Shown here one piece after another: positions 1 to 7,325 of a stretch of DNA of 29,172 nt. Positions within the stretch are counted from its first letter, which is position 1, and each line of letters begins with the position of its first letter. The notes beneath the pieces were generated by a model. It was not told where the DNA came from. It saw only the letters and a list, made by a program, of their open reading frames with translations, and made no database searches. Position numbers and translations under genes: made by a program. Origin of the DNA: UBA946 sp031550725 (GTDB lineage: Bacteria; Bacillota; Clostridia; Oscillospirales; Ruminococcaceae); assembly GCA_031550725.1 (NCBI GenBank), contig JAVBOH010000022.1:1-29172 (forward strand). Direction: 5' to 3'.

Positions 1-144
1 TAACTGTCGAATTTCTTCGCAGTAGGATTAATAACCAATCCACAGCATCTGTTGATAGTATAGGGCTATCTTATTTACATTAAACAAATTTTAAGAAAGG
101 TATGTATTTTGAAACCCTATGTTTTCATTATACAAGGATTAATA

Positions 145-585
145 ATGAACATACTAAATGAAGTGAAAATAACTTTTAAGAGCCTTAGCTGCAACGAAAG
201 CTTTGCGAGAATGACAATAACATCATTTATATCCCAGCTTGACCCTGCTGTGAATGAGATTGCCGAGATAAAAACAGCAGTTTCTGAAGCAGTAACAAAC
301 TGCATTGTACATGGTTATCGTGGAACAACCGGAAAGGTTGAAATTTTAGCACGTATCCTTGAGGGCAATGTCGTTTACATAAGAATTAAAGATAATGGCT
401 GTGGCATATCTGACATCCCTAAGGCTATGGAGCCGCTTTATACTTCTGCACCAGAGGAAGAAAGAGCAGGACTTGGATTTGCTGTTATGGAAAGCTTTAT
501 GGATAAAATTAAAGTGCAAAGCAAGAACAGCAAAGGTACAACTGTAATTATGTACAGAAAAATTCTATCAAAATCTTCGGAATAA
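145..585 (+). CDS. spoIIAB: Anti-sigma F factor SpoIIAB (serine kinase, GHKL ATPase)
   Basis: SpoIIAB binds and inhibits sigma F in the predivisional cell and phosphorylates the anti-anti-sigma factor SpoIIAA. The 146-residue product matches the usual family length. Visible GHKL motifs are the N box EAVTNCIVHGY, the G1 box DNGCGI and the G2 region GLGFAVMESFMD. The ATG at 145 is chosen because AAGGA lies about 8 nt upstream; an in-frame TTG at 109 also has a purine-rich upstream stretch but would add 12 residues not typical of the family. sigF follows 84 bases downstream, the classical spoIIA order. SpoIIAA would be expected just upstream, but the 5' edge shows only short uninterpretable frames, so its presence cannot be confirmed. 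Identification is firm from motifs plus context. Confidence 0.93.
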   Translation: MNILNEVKITFKSLSCNESFARMTITSFISQLDPAVNEIAEIKTAVSEAVTNCIVHGYRGTTGKVEILARILEGNVVYIRIKDNGCGISDIPKAMEPLYTSAPEEERAGLGFAVMESFMDKIKVQSKNSKGTTVIMYRKILSKSSE

Positions 586-599
586 ACACCTTTTACATA

Positions 600-638
600 G
601 TATAGCGTTAATTAAAACAAATATTGCTAATGCTATAC
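600..638 (+). other. Hairpin between spoIIAB and sigF
   Basis: GTATAGCGTTA at 600-610 pairs with TAATGCTATAC at 628-638 (11 bp with one G-U wobble, 17-nt loop). No T run follows, so it is not a standard terminator. It could shape the ratio of anti-sigma factor to sigma factor through mRNA processing or stability. That role is inference only. Confidence 0.45.
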
Positions 639-669
639 ATAAATTATTGAAAGGAGCGGTAGGACCTAA

Positions 670-1341
670 TTGAACGGACTTAAAAATGATCAGTTTATTG
701 AAGATAATCTGGGACTTGTGCATTTATGTGCAAACCGCTTTCGTGGACGTGGAATTGATTATGACGACCTTTATGGCGCTGGCTGTATAGGTCTTATCAA
801 AGCTACATCGGGGTTTGATACCGAAAGAGGAGTTAAGTTTTCAACATACGCTGTGCCTGTTATTCTTGGGGAAATAAAGCGTCTTTTTCGTGACGGCGGT
901 ACTATAAAGGTTAGCCGTTCACTAAAGGAATTGTCGCTTAAAATAACACGTCTTAAAGAGCGTTTTGTGATTGATAAGGGGCGTGACCCGACTATATCGG
1001 AGCTGTGTGAAATGACTGGTGCTGATGAAGATGATGTTATTGAGGCGTTATCTGTGTCAATGCCTCCGCTTTCACTTACTGACAGCTCGGATGATGACAA
1101 TGGAAATGGTGGGCAGATTGATATTGCTGTGCAGTCACCTGATAACGAAATGGTTGATATTTTATCACTTCGGCAGGCAATGGCTTTGCTTGAGGGTGAT
1201 GACAGGAAACTTTTATACTTACGATATTTTAAAAATTTAACTCAAACCGAAACAGCAAAAATAATGTCGATGTCTCAGGTGCAGGTTTCACGAAAAGAGA
1301 AAAAGCTATTGCTTGTGTTAAGAGGATATTTGCTGGAATAA
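670..1341 (+). CDS. sigF: RNA polymerase sigma-F factor (SpoIIAC)
   Basis: This is the forespore-specific sigma factor of the sigma-70 family. The 223-residue protein has region 2 (DDLYGAGCIGLIKA, then GVKFSTYAVPVILGEIKR), the DGGTIKVSRSLKEL segment typical of SigF/SigG, and region 4 ending in the helix-turn-helix LTQTETAKIMSMSQVQVSRKEKK. SigG is similar, but adjacency to spoIIAB favours SigF. The start is a TTG with AAAGGAG about 14 nt upstream and AGGA closer in. The protein is roughly 20-30 residues shorter at the N terminus than Bacillus SigF, which is common where region 1 is minimal. Residues between regions 3 and 4 include an acidic, Gly/Asn-rich insert (SDDDNGNGG). Confidence 0.92.
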   Translation: MNGLKNDQFIEDNLGLVHLCANRFRGRGIDYDDLYGAGCIGLIKATSGFDTERGVKFSTYAVPVILGEIKRLFRDGGTIKVSRSLKELSLKITRLKERFVIDKGRDPTISELCEMTGADEDDVIEALSVSMPPLSLTDSSDDDNGNGGQIDIAVQSPDNEMVDILSLRQAMALLEGDDRKLLYLRYFKNLTQTETAKIMSMSQVQVSRKEKKLLLVLRGYLLE

Positions 1342-1412
1342 AATATTATTAATGAATAATTCATCACCCATCGTGTAACCTAATAGCATAAAACCGAAAG
1401 GAACACATTAGA

Positions 1413-1586
1413 ATGGGTGAAACAGTATATTTATGTTTATCAGATCTTTTAGATCAGGATGTAACAAGCTTTGAGTATTTTCAGACACTTCCTGTAAAAA
1501 TACGCAACAAGCTATTAAATCGTGATATCACAACTTTCTCTGAACTTCAGGATACCGCAAAAATGCTCTTAATAAAAGACTTATAA
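1413..1586 (+). CDS. Small conserved-looking protein downstream of sigF
   Basis: A 57-residue frame begins MGETVYLCLSDLL and ends MLLIKDL. AAAGGA lies about 10 nt before the ATG, and a strong hairpin terminator follows within 10 nt of the stop. This combination of ribosome binding site, compact frame and terminator supports a real gene. It lies 71 bases after sigF in the same direction and may be the last gene of the spoIIA transcript. The sequence is acidic to neutral with no signal peptide, membrane segment or recognisable motif; a helix-rich fold is likely. The function is unknown. A link to sporulation is suggested by position only. Confidence 0.6.
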   Translation: MGETVYLCLSDLLDQDVTSFEYFQTLPVKIRNKLLNRDITTFSELQDTAKMLLIKDL

Positions 1587-1593
1587 ACAAAAA

Positions 1594-1626
1594 AATGGCA
1601 GTTGAATTAAGCGTTCAACTGCCATT
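1594..1626. terminator. Terminator after the sigF-distal small gene
   Basis: A perfect 13-bp stem, AATGGCAGTTGAA (1594-1606) with TTCAACTGCCATT (1614-1626), has a 7-nt loop. An A run precedes it and an interrupted T-rich stretch follows, so it could also stop transcription from the right. Confidence 0.7.
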
Positions 1627-1892
1627 GTAAATTTCATTGTACTTGAATTTTCCATAAAATGCAAGTGACTTTTGTGGTACTTTTTATTATATCATATAAA
1701 GAAATAAAAAGCAATATGTAAAATGCTGAAATCTATATTTCGTAGGAGTGAACAGTAAAATTTACTATATATTGTGTATTTAGGCAATGGAAATATTCTT
1801 CTGTATGTGGTAGAATATTAACATATTATACTTTTTGTTGTCAAAAACAAAACGTTTAAGTTCTTAACAAATAGCTTGCTATAATGCGTTAA

Positions 1893-1953
1893 GTTTAAAA
1901 TGCTGCGCATTTTAAACGGAGCTACGCTCCTTTTTGCACCAAAGGTGCAAAAA
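1893..1953. repeat. Three tandem hairpins (REP/MITE-like element)
   Basis: Three adjacent perfect palindromes occupy 61 bases: GTTTAAAATGC/GCATTTTAAAC (1893-1917), GGAGC/GCTCC (1918-1930), and TTTTTGCACC/GGTGCAAAAA (1931-1953). Loops are only 3 nt each. The block lies in the 451-base gap between the small genes at 1413 and 2038; apart from the terminator at 1594 and this block, the gap holds AT-rich DNA with no gene seen. The arrangement is typical of dispersed intergenic palindromic repeats, but no second copy occurs in this window. Confidence 0.6.
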
Positions 1954-2037
1954 ACTACCTGTATAGTTTCTATCTTTATTAAATCCGTTCTTTTTTAAAA
2001 ATTGTTAAACAGTATATTGCGAAAAGGGGAAGTCATA

Positions 2038-2220
2038 ATGAGTACATTATATGAAGAAGTTTACAAGCAGAAACAAGCACAGTTCAAGCTCGATGGCGAT
2101 TTACAGTCATTTAACCAGTTTATTTCTTTAGCACAGGATTATCAGTTCGCAGTGATTACTAAAGAGCAATCAGAAAATTCATACATAGAGTGGCTTATGG
2201 ACCAAAGAGAAAGGTCATAA
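2038..2220 (+). CDS. Small hypothetical protein (60 aa)
   Basis: The ATG at 2038 is preceded by AAGGGGA with 7-nt spacing, a better start than the in-frame TTG at 2002. The product begins MSTLYEEVYKQKQAQFKLDG, is polar and probably helical, and ends in MDQRERS. It has no signal peptide, membrane segment or recognisable domain. A strong intrinsic terminator lies about 60 nt beyond the stop, so it is probably a single-gene transcript. The function is unknown. Good translation signals and a terminator argue that it is expressed. Confidence 0.6.
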   Translation: MSTLYEEVYKQKQAQFKLDGDLQSFNQFISLAQDYQFAVITKEQSENSYIEWLMDQRERS

Positions 2221-2281
2221 TTCATTTTATTTTGCTGGCACTTATTATGGTGTCGGCATTTTTATTGTTAATATATGATTT

Positions 2282-2325
2282 AACGCCGTTGTATAAATGT
2301 GTATACAACAGCGTTTTTTATTTTT
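2282..2325 (+). terminator. Intrinsic terminator after the 60-aa gene
   Basis: The stem is AACGC (2282-2286) plus GTTGTATA (2288-2295), paired with TATACAAC (2302-2309) plus GCGTT (2311-2315), with one internal mismatch. TTTTTTATTTTT follows. The T tract touches the 3' end of the convergent esterase gene. Confidence 0.85.
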
Positions 2326-3253
2326 ATTCATTAGCAAGGAAAGCATTAATAAGCTTATACGCACTTCGAACAGCTTTATATCTGGCATCAAGCGAGAAAA
2401 AGCCATGCAAGGCGTTTTCAATACAGTGATATTCTGCATTTACACCTGATTTTGTAAGCGCCTCTGCATAAGCATGACCTTCATCACGTAATGGGTCATA
2501 TTGTGCTGTTATAACAAGTGTTGTAGGCTGATTTGAGAGGTCTGAACACAAAAGTGGTGCAAAGTATGGATTTTGATAATCTTCCTCTGATGATGCATAT
2601 AAAGACAAATACTCACAAATTCGTTTTGATGTCAGAAAATATCCTGTGGCATTTTCTTTAACCGATTTAAACGGACTGCTTTCGGTATGGTCATTAAAAG
2701 TCGCAGGATAAATTAATATCTGCTTTGATATAGAAAAATTTCCCCTGTCACGAGCCATGAGTGATACAGCAGCAGCCAAGTTTGCACCAGCACTGTCACC
2801 AATCAATATAAGCTCCTTTGCATGAATTTGCAATAGATGTGGATTGAGAAGTATTTCACTGGCAACATTATAGCAATCCTCAAGTCCATTCGGAAATGGA
2901 TTTTCCGGTGCAAGCCCGTATTCAACCGATGCAACACGGCATTTCGTTTGATTAGCAAGGTTCATGCAAACATCATTATAAGTATCAACACTTTCAGTAA
3001 CCCAACCGCCGCCATGCAAAAACAGCAGTATACGGTTTTTATTAAGCTGTTTCGTTGGTGTATATAGTCTTACAGAAACGTCATGGTCACCGCAGGTAAT
3101 CTGATGGTCCCATGTTTTATATATAGGCATAAGAAGGTGAGGACTTTTTATATTTTCCTTTACAGCACGCTCAAGCTTATATGTTTTGGTTATGTCAGGT
3201 TCGGAGTATGATAAAATTTTTAGTGCGGTTTTCATCGTTTTTGGTATAGCCAT
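2324..3253 (-). CDS. Alpha/beta hydrolase, hormone-sensitive-lipase-type esterase
   Basis: This is a cytoplasmic carboxylesterase-like enzyme of the HSL (Abhydrolase_3) family; the substrate is not predictable, though short acyl esters are usual. The 309-residue protein shows the oxyanion-hole motif HGGG (residues 80-83), the nucleophile elbow GDSAG (Ser154), Asp253 in QYDPLRDEG and His283 in ALHGFF, so the catalytic triad looks complete. There is no signal peptide. The start is supported by GGAGGG about 6 nt upstream. It lies 40 bases behind the flavin reductase-like gene on the same strand, so the two are probably co-transcribed from the promoter near 3941-3969. An acetylesterase role in trimming acetylated plant sugars is possible but unproven. 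Confidence 0.88.
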   Translation of the reverse strand: MAIPKTMKTALKILSYSEPDITKTYKLERAVKENIKSPHLLMPIYKTWDHQITCGDHDVSVRLYTPTKQLNKNRILLFLHGGGWVTESVDTYNDVCMNLANQTKCRVASVEYGLAPENPFPNGLEDCYNVASEILLNPHLLQIHAKELILIGDSAGANLAAAVSLMARDRGNFSISKQILIYPATFNDHTESSPFKSVKENATGYFLTSKRICEYLSLYASSEEDYQNPYFAPLLCSDLSNQPTTLVITAQYDPLRDEGHAYAEALTKSGVNAEYHCIENALHGFFSLDARYKAVRSAYKLINAFLANE

Positions 3254-3293
3254 TTTGTCCCTCCATAAAATTGTGTATAGTCAGTTTTGCAGC

Positions 3294-3908
3294 TTATTTC
3301 TTATTAACGTTTTTCTTTGCATATGGCTTTGCAGCATTTTTCGTAACAGGCTTTTTCGCAACGGAATATCCAAAGCTGCCAAGCTTTCTGCCAAGGGCAA
3401 AATAATTTCCGTGGGAATATGCCATTAAGCCTGCTTGCTCAAGGTTGATCTTTCCCTTGCTGTCGATATAGCGCTCGTCAACGCTTATTGATACAATATC
3501 CGCAATAAACATATCATGTGTACCAAGAGAAACGATATCTTTTACACGGCATTCAAGCGACAGAGGACTTTCGGAAATTATCGGTGCAGAAACGACACTT
3601 GCATCTTCTGCATGAAGTCTGCATTTCTTGATTTTATCGGTATCACGACCGCTTTTAACTCCACAGAAATCCGTTTCAAATGCCATTTTGGATGTGGTCA
3701 GATTTACAACAAATTCACCTGAATTTTTGATTATATCATATGAATATCTTGATGGACGCACCGATATATATAACATTGGCGGTTTTGTGTTTATTATGCC
3801 AGTCCATGCAACAGTAAAAACATTAGCATTATCTTTTGTACCGCATGATACCATTACAGCAGGTAATGGTGCTATTAATGTACCAGCATTTAAATTTTTT
3901 CTTGACAT
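3294..3908 (-). CDS. Flavin reductase-like FMN-binding (flavoredoxin-type) protein
   Basis: The 204-residue protein resembles the flavin reductase-like domain (flavoredoxin, DIM6/NTAB type). Supporting segments are the N-terminal APLPAVMVSCG, the NVFTVAWTGIINTKPPMLYISVRP core, the GEFVVNLTT strand and SLECRVKDIVSLGTHDMFIADI near the end of the fold. Such proteins bind FMN and work in electron transfer or as reductase partners. The C-terminal tail of about 20 residues is very lysine-rich (KKPVTKNAAKPYAKKNVNKK), beyond the usual domain end. AAAGGA 9 nt before the ATG supports the start. It is the first gene of a leftward pair with the esterase. The partner and substrate are unknown. Confidence 0.85.
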   Translation of the reverse strand: MSRKNLNAGTLIAPLPAVMVSCGTKDNANVFTVAWTGIINTKPPMLYISVRPSRYSYDIIKNSGEFVVNLTTSKMAFETDFCGVKSGRDTDKIKKCRLHAEDASVVSAPIISESPLSLECRVKDIVSLGTHDMFIADIVSISVDERYIDSKGKINLEQAGLMAYSHGNYFALGRKLGSFGYSVAKKPVTKNAAKPYAKKNVNKK

Positions 3909-3940
3909 ACTTATTTCCTTTCAAATTTACAACTTAATTG

Positions 3941-3969
3941 ATTATATCATGGATGGAATAAAACAGCAA
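3941..3969 (-). promoter_or_regulatory. Sigma-A-type promoter for the flavin reductase/esterase pair
   Basis: On the minus strand, TTGCTG (3964-3969), a 17-bp spacer and a perfect TATAAT (3941-3946) lie about 32 bases before the start codon. It is divergent from the GNAT promoter. Confidence 0.6.
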
Positions 3970-3993
3970 GTATTATTGAAAATATAAATACTA

Positions 3994-4022
3994 TTGACAT
4001 CTGTATTTATATATAATATACT
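3994..4022 (+). promoter_or_regulatory. Sigma-A-type promoter for the GNAT acetyltransferase
   Basis: TTGACA (3994-3999), a 17-bp spacer and TATACT (4017-4022) end 40 bases before the ATG at 4063. Its -35 box lies 25 bases from the opposing promoter's -35 box. Confidence 0.7.
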
Positions 4023-4062
4023 ATTTATATTGTTATTTATATTAAATTTGGAGGTACAGTAT

Positions 4063-4629
4063 ATGAAAATGGCAGGAACAAAAACGATTGAAACTCAAAG
4101 ACTTATCTTGCGTAAATTCTGCCTTGATGATGTATCAGATGTGCATAAAAACTGGTCGTCTGATGAAGAAGTTCAGTTTTGGTATGGTGAGCCTGTTTAT
4201 AAAGAAATGGCTGATACACAAAAGCTGATTGAAAAGTATGTTGAAGCAAGCGTGAATGAAGATAATTTTCGATGGGCATTATGCTTAAAGGATACTAATA
4301 AATGTGTTGGTATGATTGCATATTTTTATGTATATGAAGGAAACAATTTTGCGGAGATTGAGTATTGTATTGGACGTGAATTTCAAAATAAAGGGTATGT
4401 CACTGAGGCTTGCGAGGCAGTAATAAAATATGGTTTTGAAGAAATGGATTTGCATAAGGTGCAGATTTGTCATAACGGCGAAAATATGAAATCCAAGAGG
4501 GTTATTGAAAAATGTGGATTTAAGTATGAGGGTACATTGAGAGATTATTTCTATATGGGTGATGAAAAATATGTAGATAGGCTTTATTATTCTATTTTGA
4601 AAAGTGAATTTAATAAGGGAAAAGCATGA
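4063..4629 (+). CDS. GNAT-family N-acetyltransferase (RimJ/RimL-like)
   Basis: The 188-residue protein has the start typical of RimJ/RimL-type acetyltransferases (TKTIETQRLILRKFCLDD), the central IEYCIGREFQNKGYVTEAC acetyl-CoA-binding segment (motif A, Q-x-x-G-Y form) and the late ENMKSKRVIEKCGFKYEGTLRDY segment. The family transfers acetyl from acetyl-CoA to protein N termini or small amines; the substrate is not predictable. The ATG at 4063 follows GGAGG with about 8-nt spacing, and the longer frame from 3994 is only the upstream promoter DNA read through. The gene stands alone between the divergent promoter and the T-box leader. No clear terminator follows. A 24-codon basic frame overlaps the stop by ATGA but is not convincing. 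Confidence 0.88.
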   Translation: MKMAGTKTIETQRLILRKFCLDDVSDVHKNWSSDEEVQFWYGEPVYKEMADTQKLIEKYVEASVNEDNFRWALCLKDTNKCVGMIAYFYVYEGNNFAEIEYCIGREFQNKGYVTEACEAVIKYGFEEMDLHKVQICHNGENMKSKRVIEKCGFKYEGTLRDYFYMGDEKYVDRLYYSILKSEFNKGKA

Positions 4630-4879
4630 TAAAAAGCAAAGGAATTAAAAAGACATCTAAAAAGAGCGAAAAAAGAAACAGAAACAATTTCCCAAGCTAA
4701 AATCTACTGATGTGGAATTAAGTGTTAGAGAAAAGTCTTGTAAAAATAGTAGTTAAATACATTCAATTTAAACTTGTATTGGATGCCTAACAAAGCGACA
4801 TTTGGACTAATTGGTTATTTAATTATAAACAAAGTTCAAAACAAGAAGAAGTTTTATTGAAGTTATTTACAAAAAACCA

Positions 4880-4908
4880 TTGACATTTTAGGGTAAATAT
4901 GATAAACT
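4880..4908 (+). promoter_or_regulatory. aspS: Promoter of the T-box/aspS transcript
   Basis: TTGACA (4880-4885), a 17-bp spacer and TAAACT (4903-4908) predict a start near 4915, just ahead of Stem I of the T-box. The gap from 4630 to 4880 otherwise shows no supported gene. Confidence 0.6.
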
Positions 4909-4940
4909 TTATATTGTAGTTAAAAATGCTTTGAATAAAA

Positions 4941-5168
4941 GTTATAGGACCTCTTTTTTACAGAATATTTAGTAGAGATTCGGAATCAACGGGGCTGAAA
5001 ATTCCGATTAAATATGTAAACTAGAGCAACACCGATAATTTCAAAGCTGTAATTTAATATTTTTAAAGTGAGTGTATTTGTTTTTTAATACACTAATGTG
5101 GGTGGCACCGCGGGATTATATAAATTCTCGTCCTTCAAAAGCATTGTTTGCTTTTGAGGGGCTTTTTT
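4941..5168 (+). promoter_or_regulatory. T-box riboswitch controlling aspS-gatCAB
   Basis: The T-box core GGGTGGCACCGCGG lies at about 5099-5113 and is followed by a terminator hairpin; the core can instead pair into an antiterminator when uncharged tRNA binds. Upstream, a hairpin GTGTATT/AATACAC (5072-5093) fits Stem III. Stem I probably spans 4941-5038: basal pairs TTAT/ATAA and CTCT/AGAG, a helix ATATTT/AAATAT, an AGAGA motif and a terminal loop with GCTGAAAA over the helix CGGAAT/ATTCCG. Two specifier codons are possible: AAC (Asn) at 5019-5021, which fits the canonical architecture, or GAT (Asp) at 5006-5008 if AGTA at 4971-4974 is the loop-E strand. Either suits an operon for Asp/Asn-tRNA synthesis. 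About 150 bases separate the core from the aspS ATG. Confidence 0.92.
5132..5168 (+). terminator. T-box-controlled intrinsic terminator
   Basis: CCTTCAAAAGCA (5132-5143) pairs with TGCTTTTGAGGG (5149-5160) over a 5-nt loop, followed by GCTTTTTT. This is the default OFF structure of the T-box. Confidence 0.88.
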
Positions 5169-5260
5169 GCGTTTGTTTGATTTTTCGCAGAGGTGAACGT
5201 TGTACCCCCATGGTAACAAACAATAAATAATATAATATAAAACTTAAGGAGGAAATTTTC

Positions 5261-7000
5261 ATGCAAAATCGTTACAGAACTCATAATTGTTCAGAAATCA
5301 GTAAAGCAAATATCGGTGGGGAAGTTAAACTAGCTGGGTGGGTTGATACAATCCGTGACCACGGTGGTGTTACATTTATTGATATTAGAGATCAGTATGG
5401 TATCACTCAGGTGGTATTTAACGAGACTGAAAAAATAGGTGGTATCACAAGAGAAAGTGTTATTTCTGTTACTGGTGTAGTTAGAGAAAGAGATGCTTCT
5501 ACTGTAAATCCAAAGCTGAAAACAGGTGATGTTGAGCTTAAGGTTTCTGAAATTACTGTTCTTTCACAGGTTCAAAGACCACTTCCTTTTGACACACAGG
5601 AATCAACTCAAACAAGAGAAGACGTTAGACTTAAATATAGATTTTTAGATTTGCGTAATGCTCAAGTTAAGAAAAATATGGTGCTTCGTTCACAAATCAC
5701 TAGCTTTATGCGTGAGACTATGACTAGCATGGGATTTTTAGAAATCCAAACTCCTATTCTTACCTCCTCATCACCAGAGGGTGCAAGAGATTATCTTGTT
5801 CCAAGCCGTAAGCATAAGGGTAAGTTCTATGCACTTCCTCAAGCACCACAGCAGTTCAAACAGCTTTTAATGGTTTCAGGTTTTGATAAGTACTTCCAAA
5901 TCGCACCATGCTTTAGAGATGAAGACGCTCGTGCTGACCGTTCTCCAGGTGAATTTTATCAGCTTGACTTTGAGATGAGCTTTGCTACTCAAGAGGACGT
6001 TTTCGAGGTTGCTGAAAAGGTTTTGTATGATACTTTCACAAAGTTCACAACAAAAACTGTATCCCCTGCACCATTTCCAAAAATTACTTTTGCAGACAGT
6101 ATGCTTAAGTATGGTACTGATAAGCCAGACCTTAGAAATCCACTTATTATCAATGATTTATCAGACTTTTTCGCAGAAGTTGACTTTGCTCCATTCAAGA
6201 AGAAAATTGTTCGTGGTATCGTTGCACCTTGTGCTACACAATCCAAATCCTTCTTCGAGAAAATGCTTGAATTTGCAACAGAAATTGGCATGAAAGGTCT
6301 TGGATATATTTCTGTTTTAGAGAATTTTGAGCTAAAAGGTCCAATCGTAAAGTTTCTTTCTGATGAACAGCAAAAAACACTTATCGACACACTAGGACTT
6401 AAGATTAATGATACATTATTCTTCATCTCTGACGTTGCTAAGCTTGTTAATAAGTTCGCAGGTCAAATTCGTACAGAGCTTGGTAAGCGACTAAATCTTA
6501 TCGATACATCAAAGTTCGAATTCTGCTTTATCGTTGACTTCCCAATGTATGGAATTAACGAGGATACAAACACAATTGAATTCACTCATAACCCATTCTC
6601 TATGCCACAAGGCGAGATGAAGGCTTTAGAAGAAATGAACCCACTTGATATTTTAGCATATCAGTATGACATTGTTTGTAACGGTGTTGAGCTTTCTTCC
6701 GGTGCTGTTCGTAACCATGACCCAGCAATAATGCTTAAGGCATTTGAAATTGCAGGCTACACAAAGGCTGACATTGAGAGCAAGTTTACTGCGCTTTATG
6801 AGGCTTTCCATTATGGTGCACCTCCTCATGCTGGTATGGCTCCTGGTCTTGACAGAGTTGTAATGCTTTTGGCAGAAACAGAAAGTATCCGTGAAGTTGT
6901 TGCATTCCCAATGAACAGCAATGCACAGGATTTATTATTAAATGCACCTGGCGAAGTAACAGAGCTTCAGCTACGTGAAACTCATATTAAGATTAGATAA
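5261..7000 (+). CDS. aspS: Aspartyl-tRNA synthetase, probably non-discriminating
   Basis: This class II synthetase attaches aspartate to tRNA. The 579-residue protein has the N-terminal OB anticodon-binding domain (GWVDTIRDHGGVTFIDIRD), motif 1 region, EGARDYLVPSR, motif 2 (CFRDEDARADRSPGEF, near residues 217-231), a bacterial GAD insertion, and motif 3 (PGLDRVVMLLAETESIREV) near the C terminus. His34 in RDHGG matches the residue found in non-discriminating enzymes, where discriminating ones often have Leu, so it may also charge tRNA-Asn with Asp. The gatCAB genes downstream would then amidate Asp-tRNA-Asn. GGAGG 9 nt before the ATG sets the start. Expression is under the upstream T-box. A 325-base gap containing a repeat separates it from gatC. 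Confidence 0.96.
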   Translation: MQNRYRTHNCSEISKANIGGEVKLAGWVDTIRDHGGVTFIDIRDQYGITQVVFNETEKIGGITRESVISVTGVVRERDASTVNPKLKTGDVELKVSEITVLSQVQRPLPFDTQESTQTREDVRLKYRFLDLRNAQVKKNMVLRSQITSFMRETMTSMGFLEIQTPILTSSSPEGARDYLVPSRKHKGKFYALPQAPQQFKQLLMVSGFDKYFQIAPCFRDEDARADRSPGEFYQLDFEMSFATQEDVFEVAEKVLYDTFTKFTTKTVSPAPFPKITFADSMLKYGTDKPDLRNPLIINDLSDFFAEVDFAPFKKKIVRGIVAPCATQSKSFFEKMLEFATEIGMKGLGYISVLENFELKGPIVKFLSDEQQKTLIDTLGLKINDTLFFISDVAKLVNKFAGQIRTELGKRLNLIDTSKFEFCFIVDFPMYGINEDTNTIEFTHNPFSMPQGEMKALEEMNPLDILAYQYDIVCNGVELSSGAVRNHDPAIMLKAFEIAGYTKADIESKFTALYEAFHYGAPPHAGMAPGLDRVVMLLAETESIREVVAFPMNSNAQDLLLNAPGEVTELQLRETHIKIR

Positions 7001-7008
7001 GAATATTA

Positions 7009-7203
7009 TTTGTAGAGCACGACGCCCTCGGCGTGCCGTTCTTTCGTAACGTAACGTCTGTAACAGTGTGTCGAGGATGTCACACCATACTACCTTGTAT
7101 CAACCCAAAATACACATTATTGTGTAGGGGCGATTATTAATCGCCCGTGGCATATTGATTATTTGCGGGCGATGCGCTGCAGCGTTATAGTCGCCCCTAC
7201 AAA
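7009..7203. repeat. Composite palindromic repeat between aspS and gatC
   Basis: The right part has an 11-bp inverted repeat, TGTAGGGGCGA (7123-7133) with TCGCCCCTACA (7191-7201), enclosing a nested ATCGCCCG/CGGGCGAT pair and a CGCTGCAGCG palindrome. The left part starts TTTGTAGAGC and includes a CACGACGCC/GGCGTG hairpin. The outer edges TTTGTAG (7009-7015) and CTACAAA (7197-7203) are inverted, giving a possible 195-bp unit. It is GC-rich compared with its surroundings and has no coding frame, as expected of a non-autonomous mobile or REP-like element. The rest of the aspS-gatC gap is AT-rich, with a GCTTCC/GGAAGC hairpin just before gatC. Confidence 0.65.
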
Positions 7204-7325
7204 AAATCATATTATTATAATTATAATGTAAAGTTTTAGATGTTACCGGGTATTATCAAGAGATTAAATTATTTTAATAAATTCACAAAATATAGCAAGA
7301 AAGGAACGCTTCCAATGGGGGAAGC

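Noticed and set aside
3..83. Frame ending at 83 as the C terminus of SpoIIAA
   Set aside because: The 26 visible residues (ending SVDSIGLSYLH) do not resemble a SpoIIAA C terminus, and a TAA at 1-3 in another frame is an equally likely upstream stop.
2190..2429. Rightward frame of 79 codons
   Set aside because: It overlaps the 60-aa gene, the terminator and the opposite-strand esterase gene. It is a shadow frame.
4626..4700. 24-codon basic frame overlapping the GNAT stop by ATGA
   Set aside because: It is too short and simply Lys/Arg-rich in an A-rich region, with no ribosome binding site other than the coupled stop.
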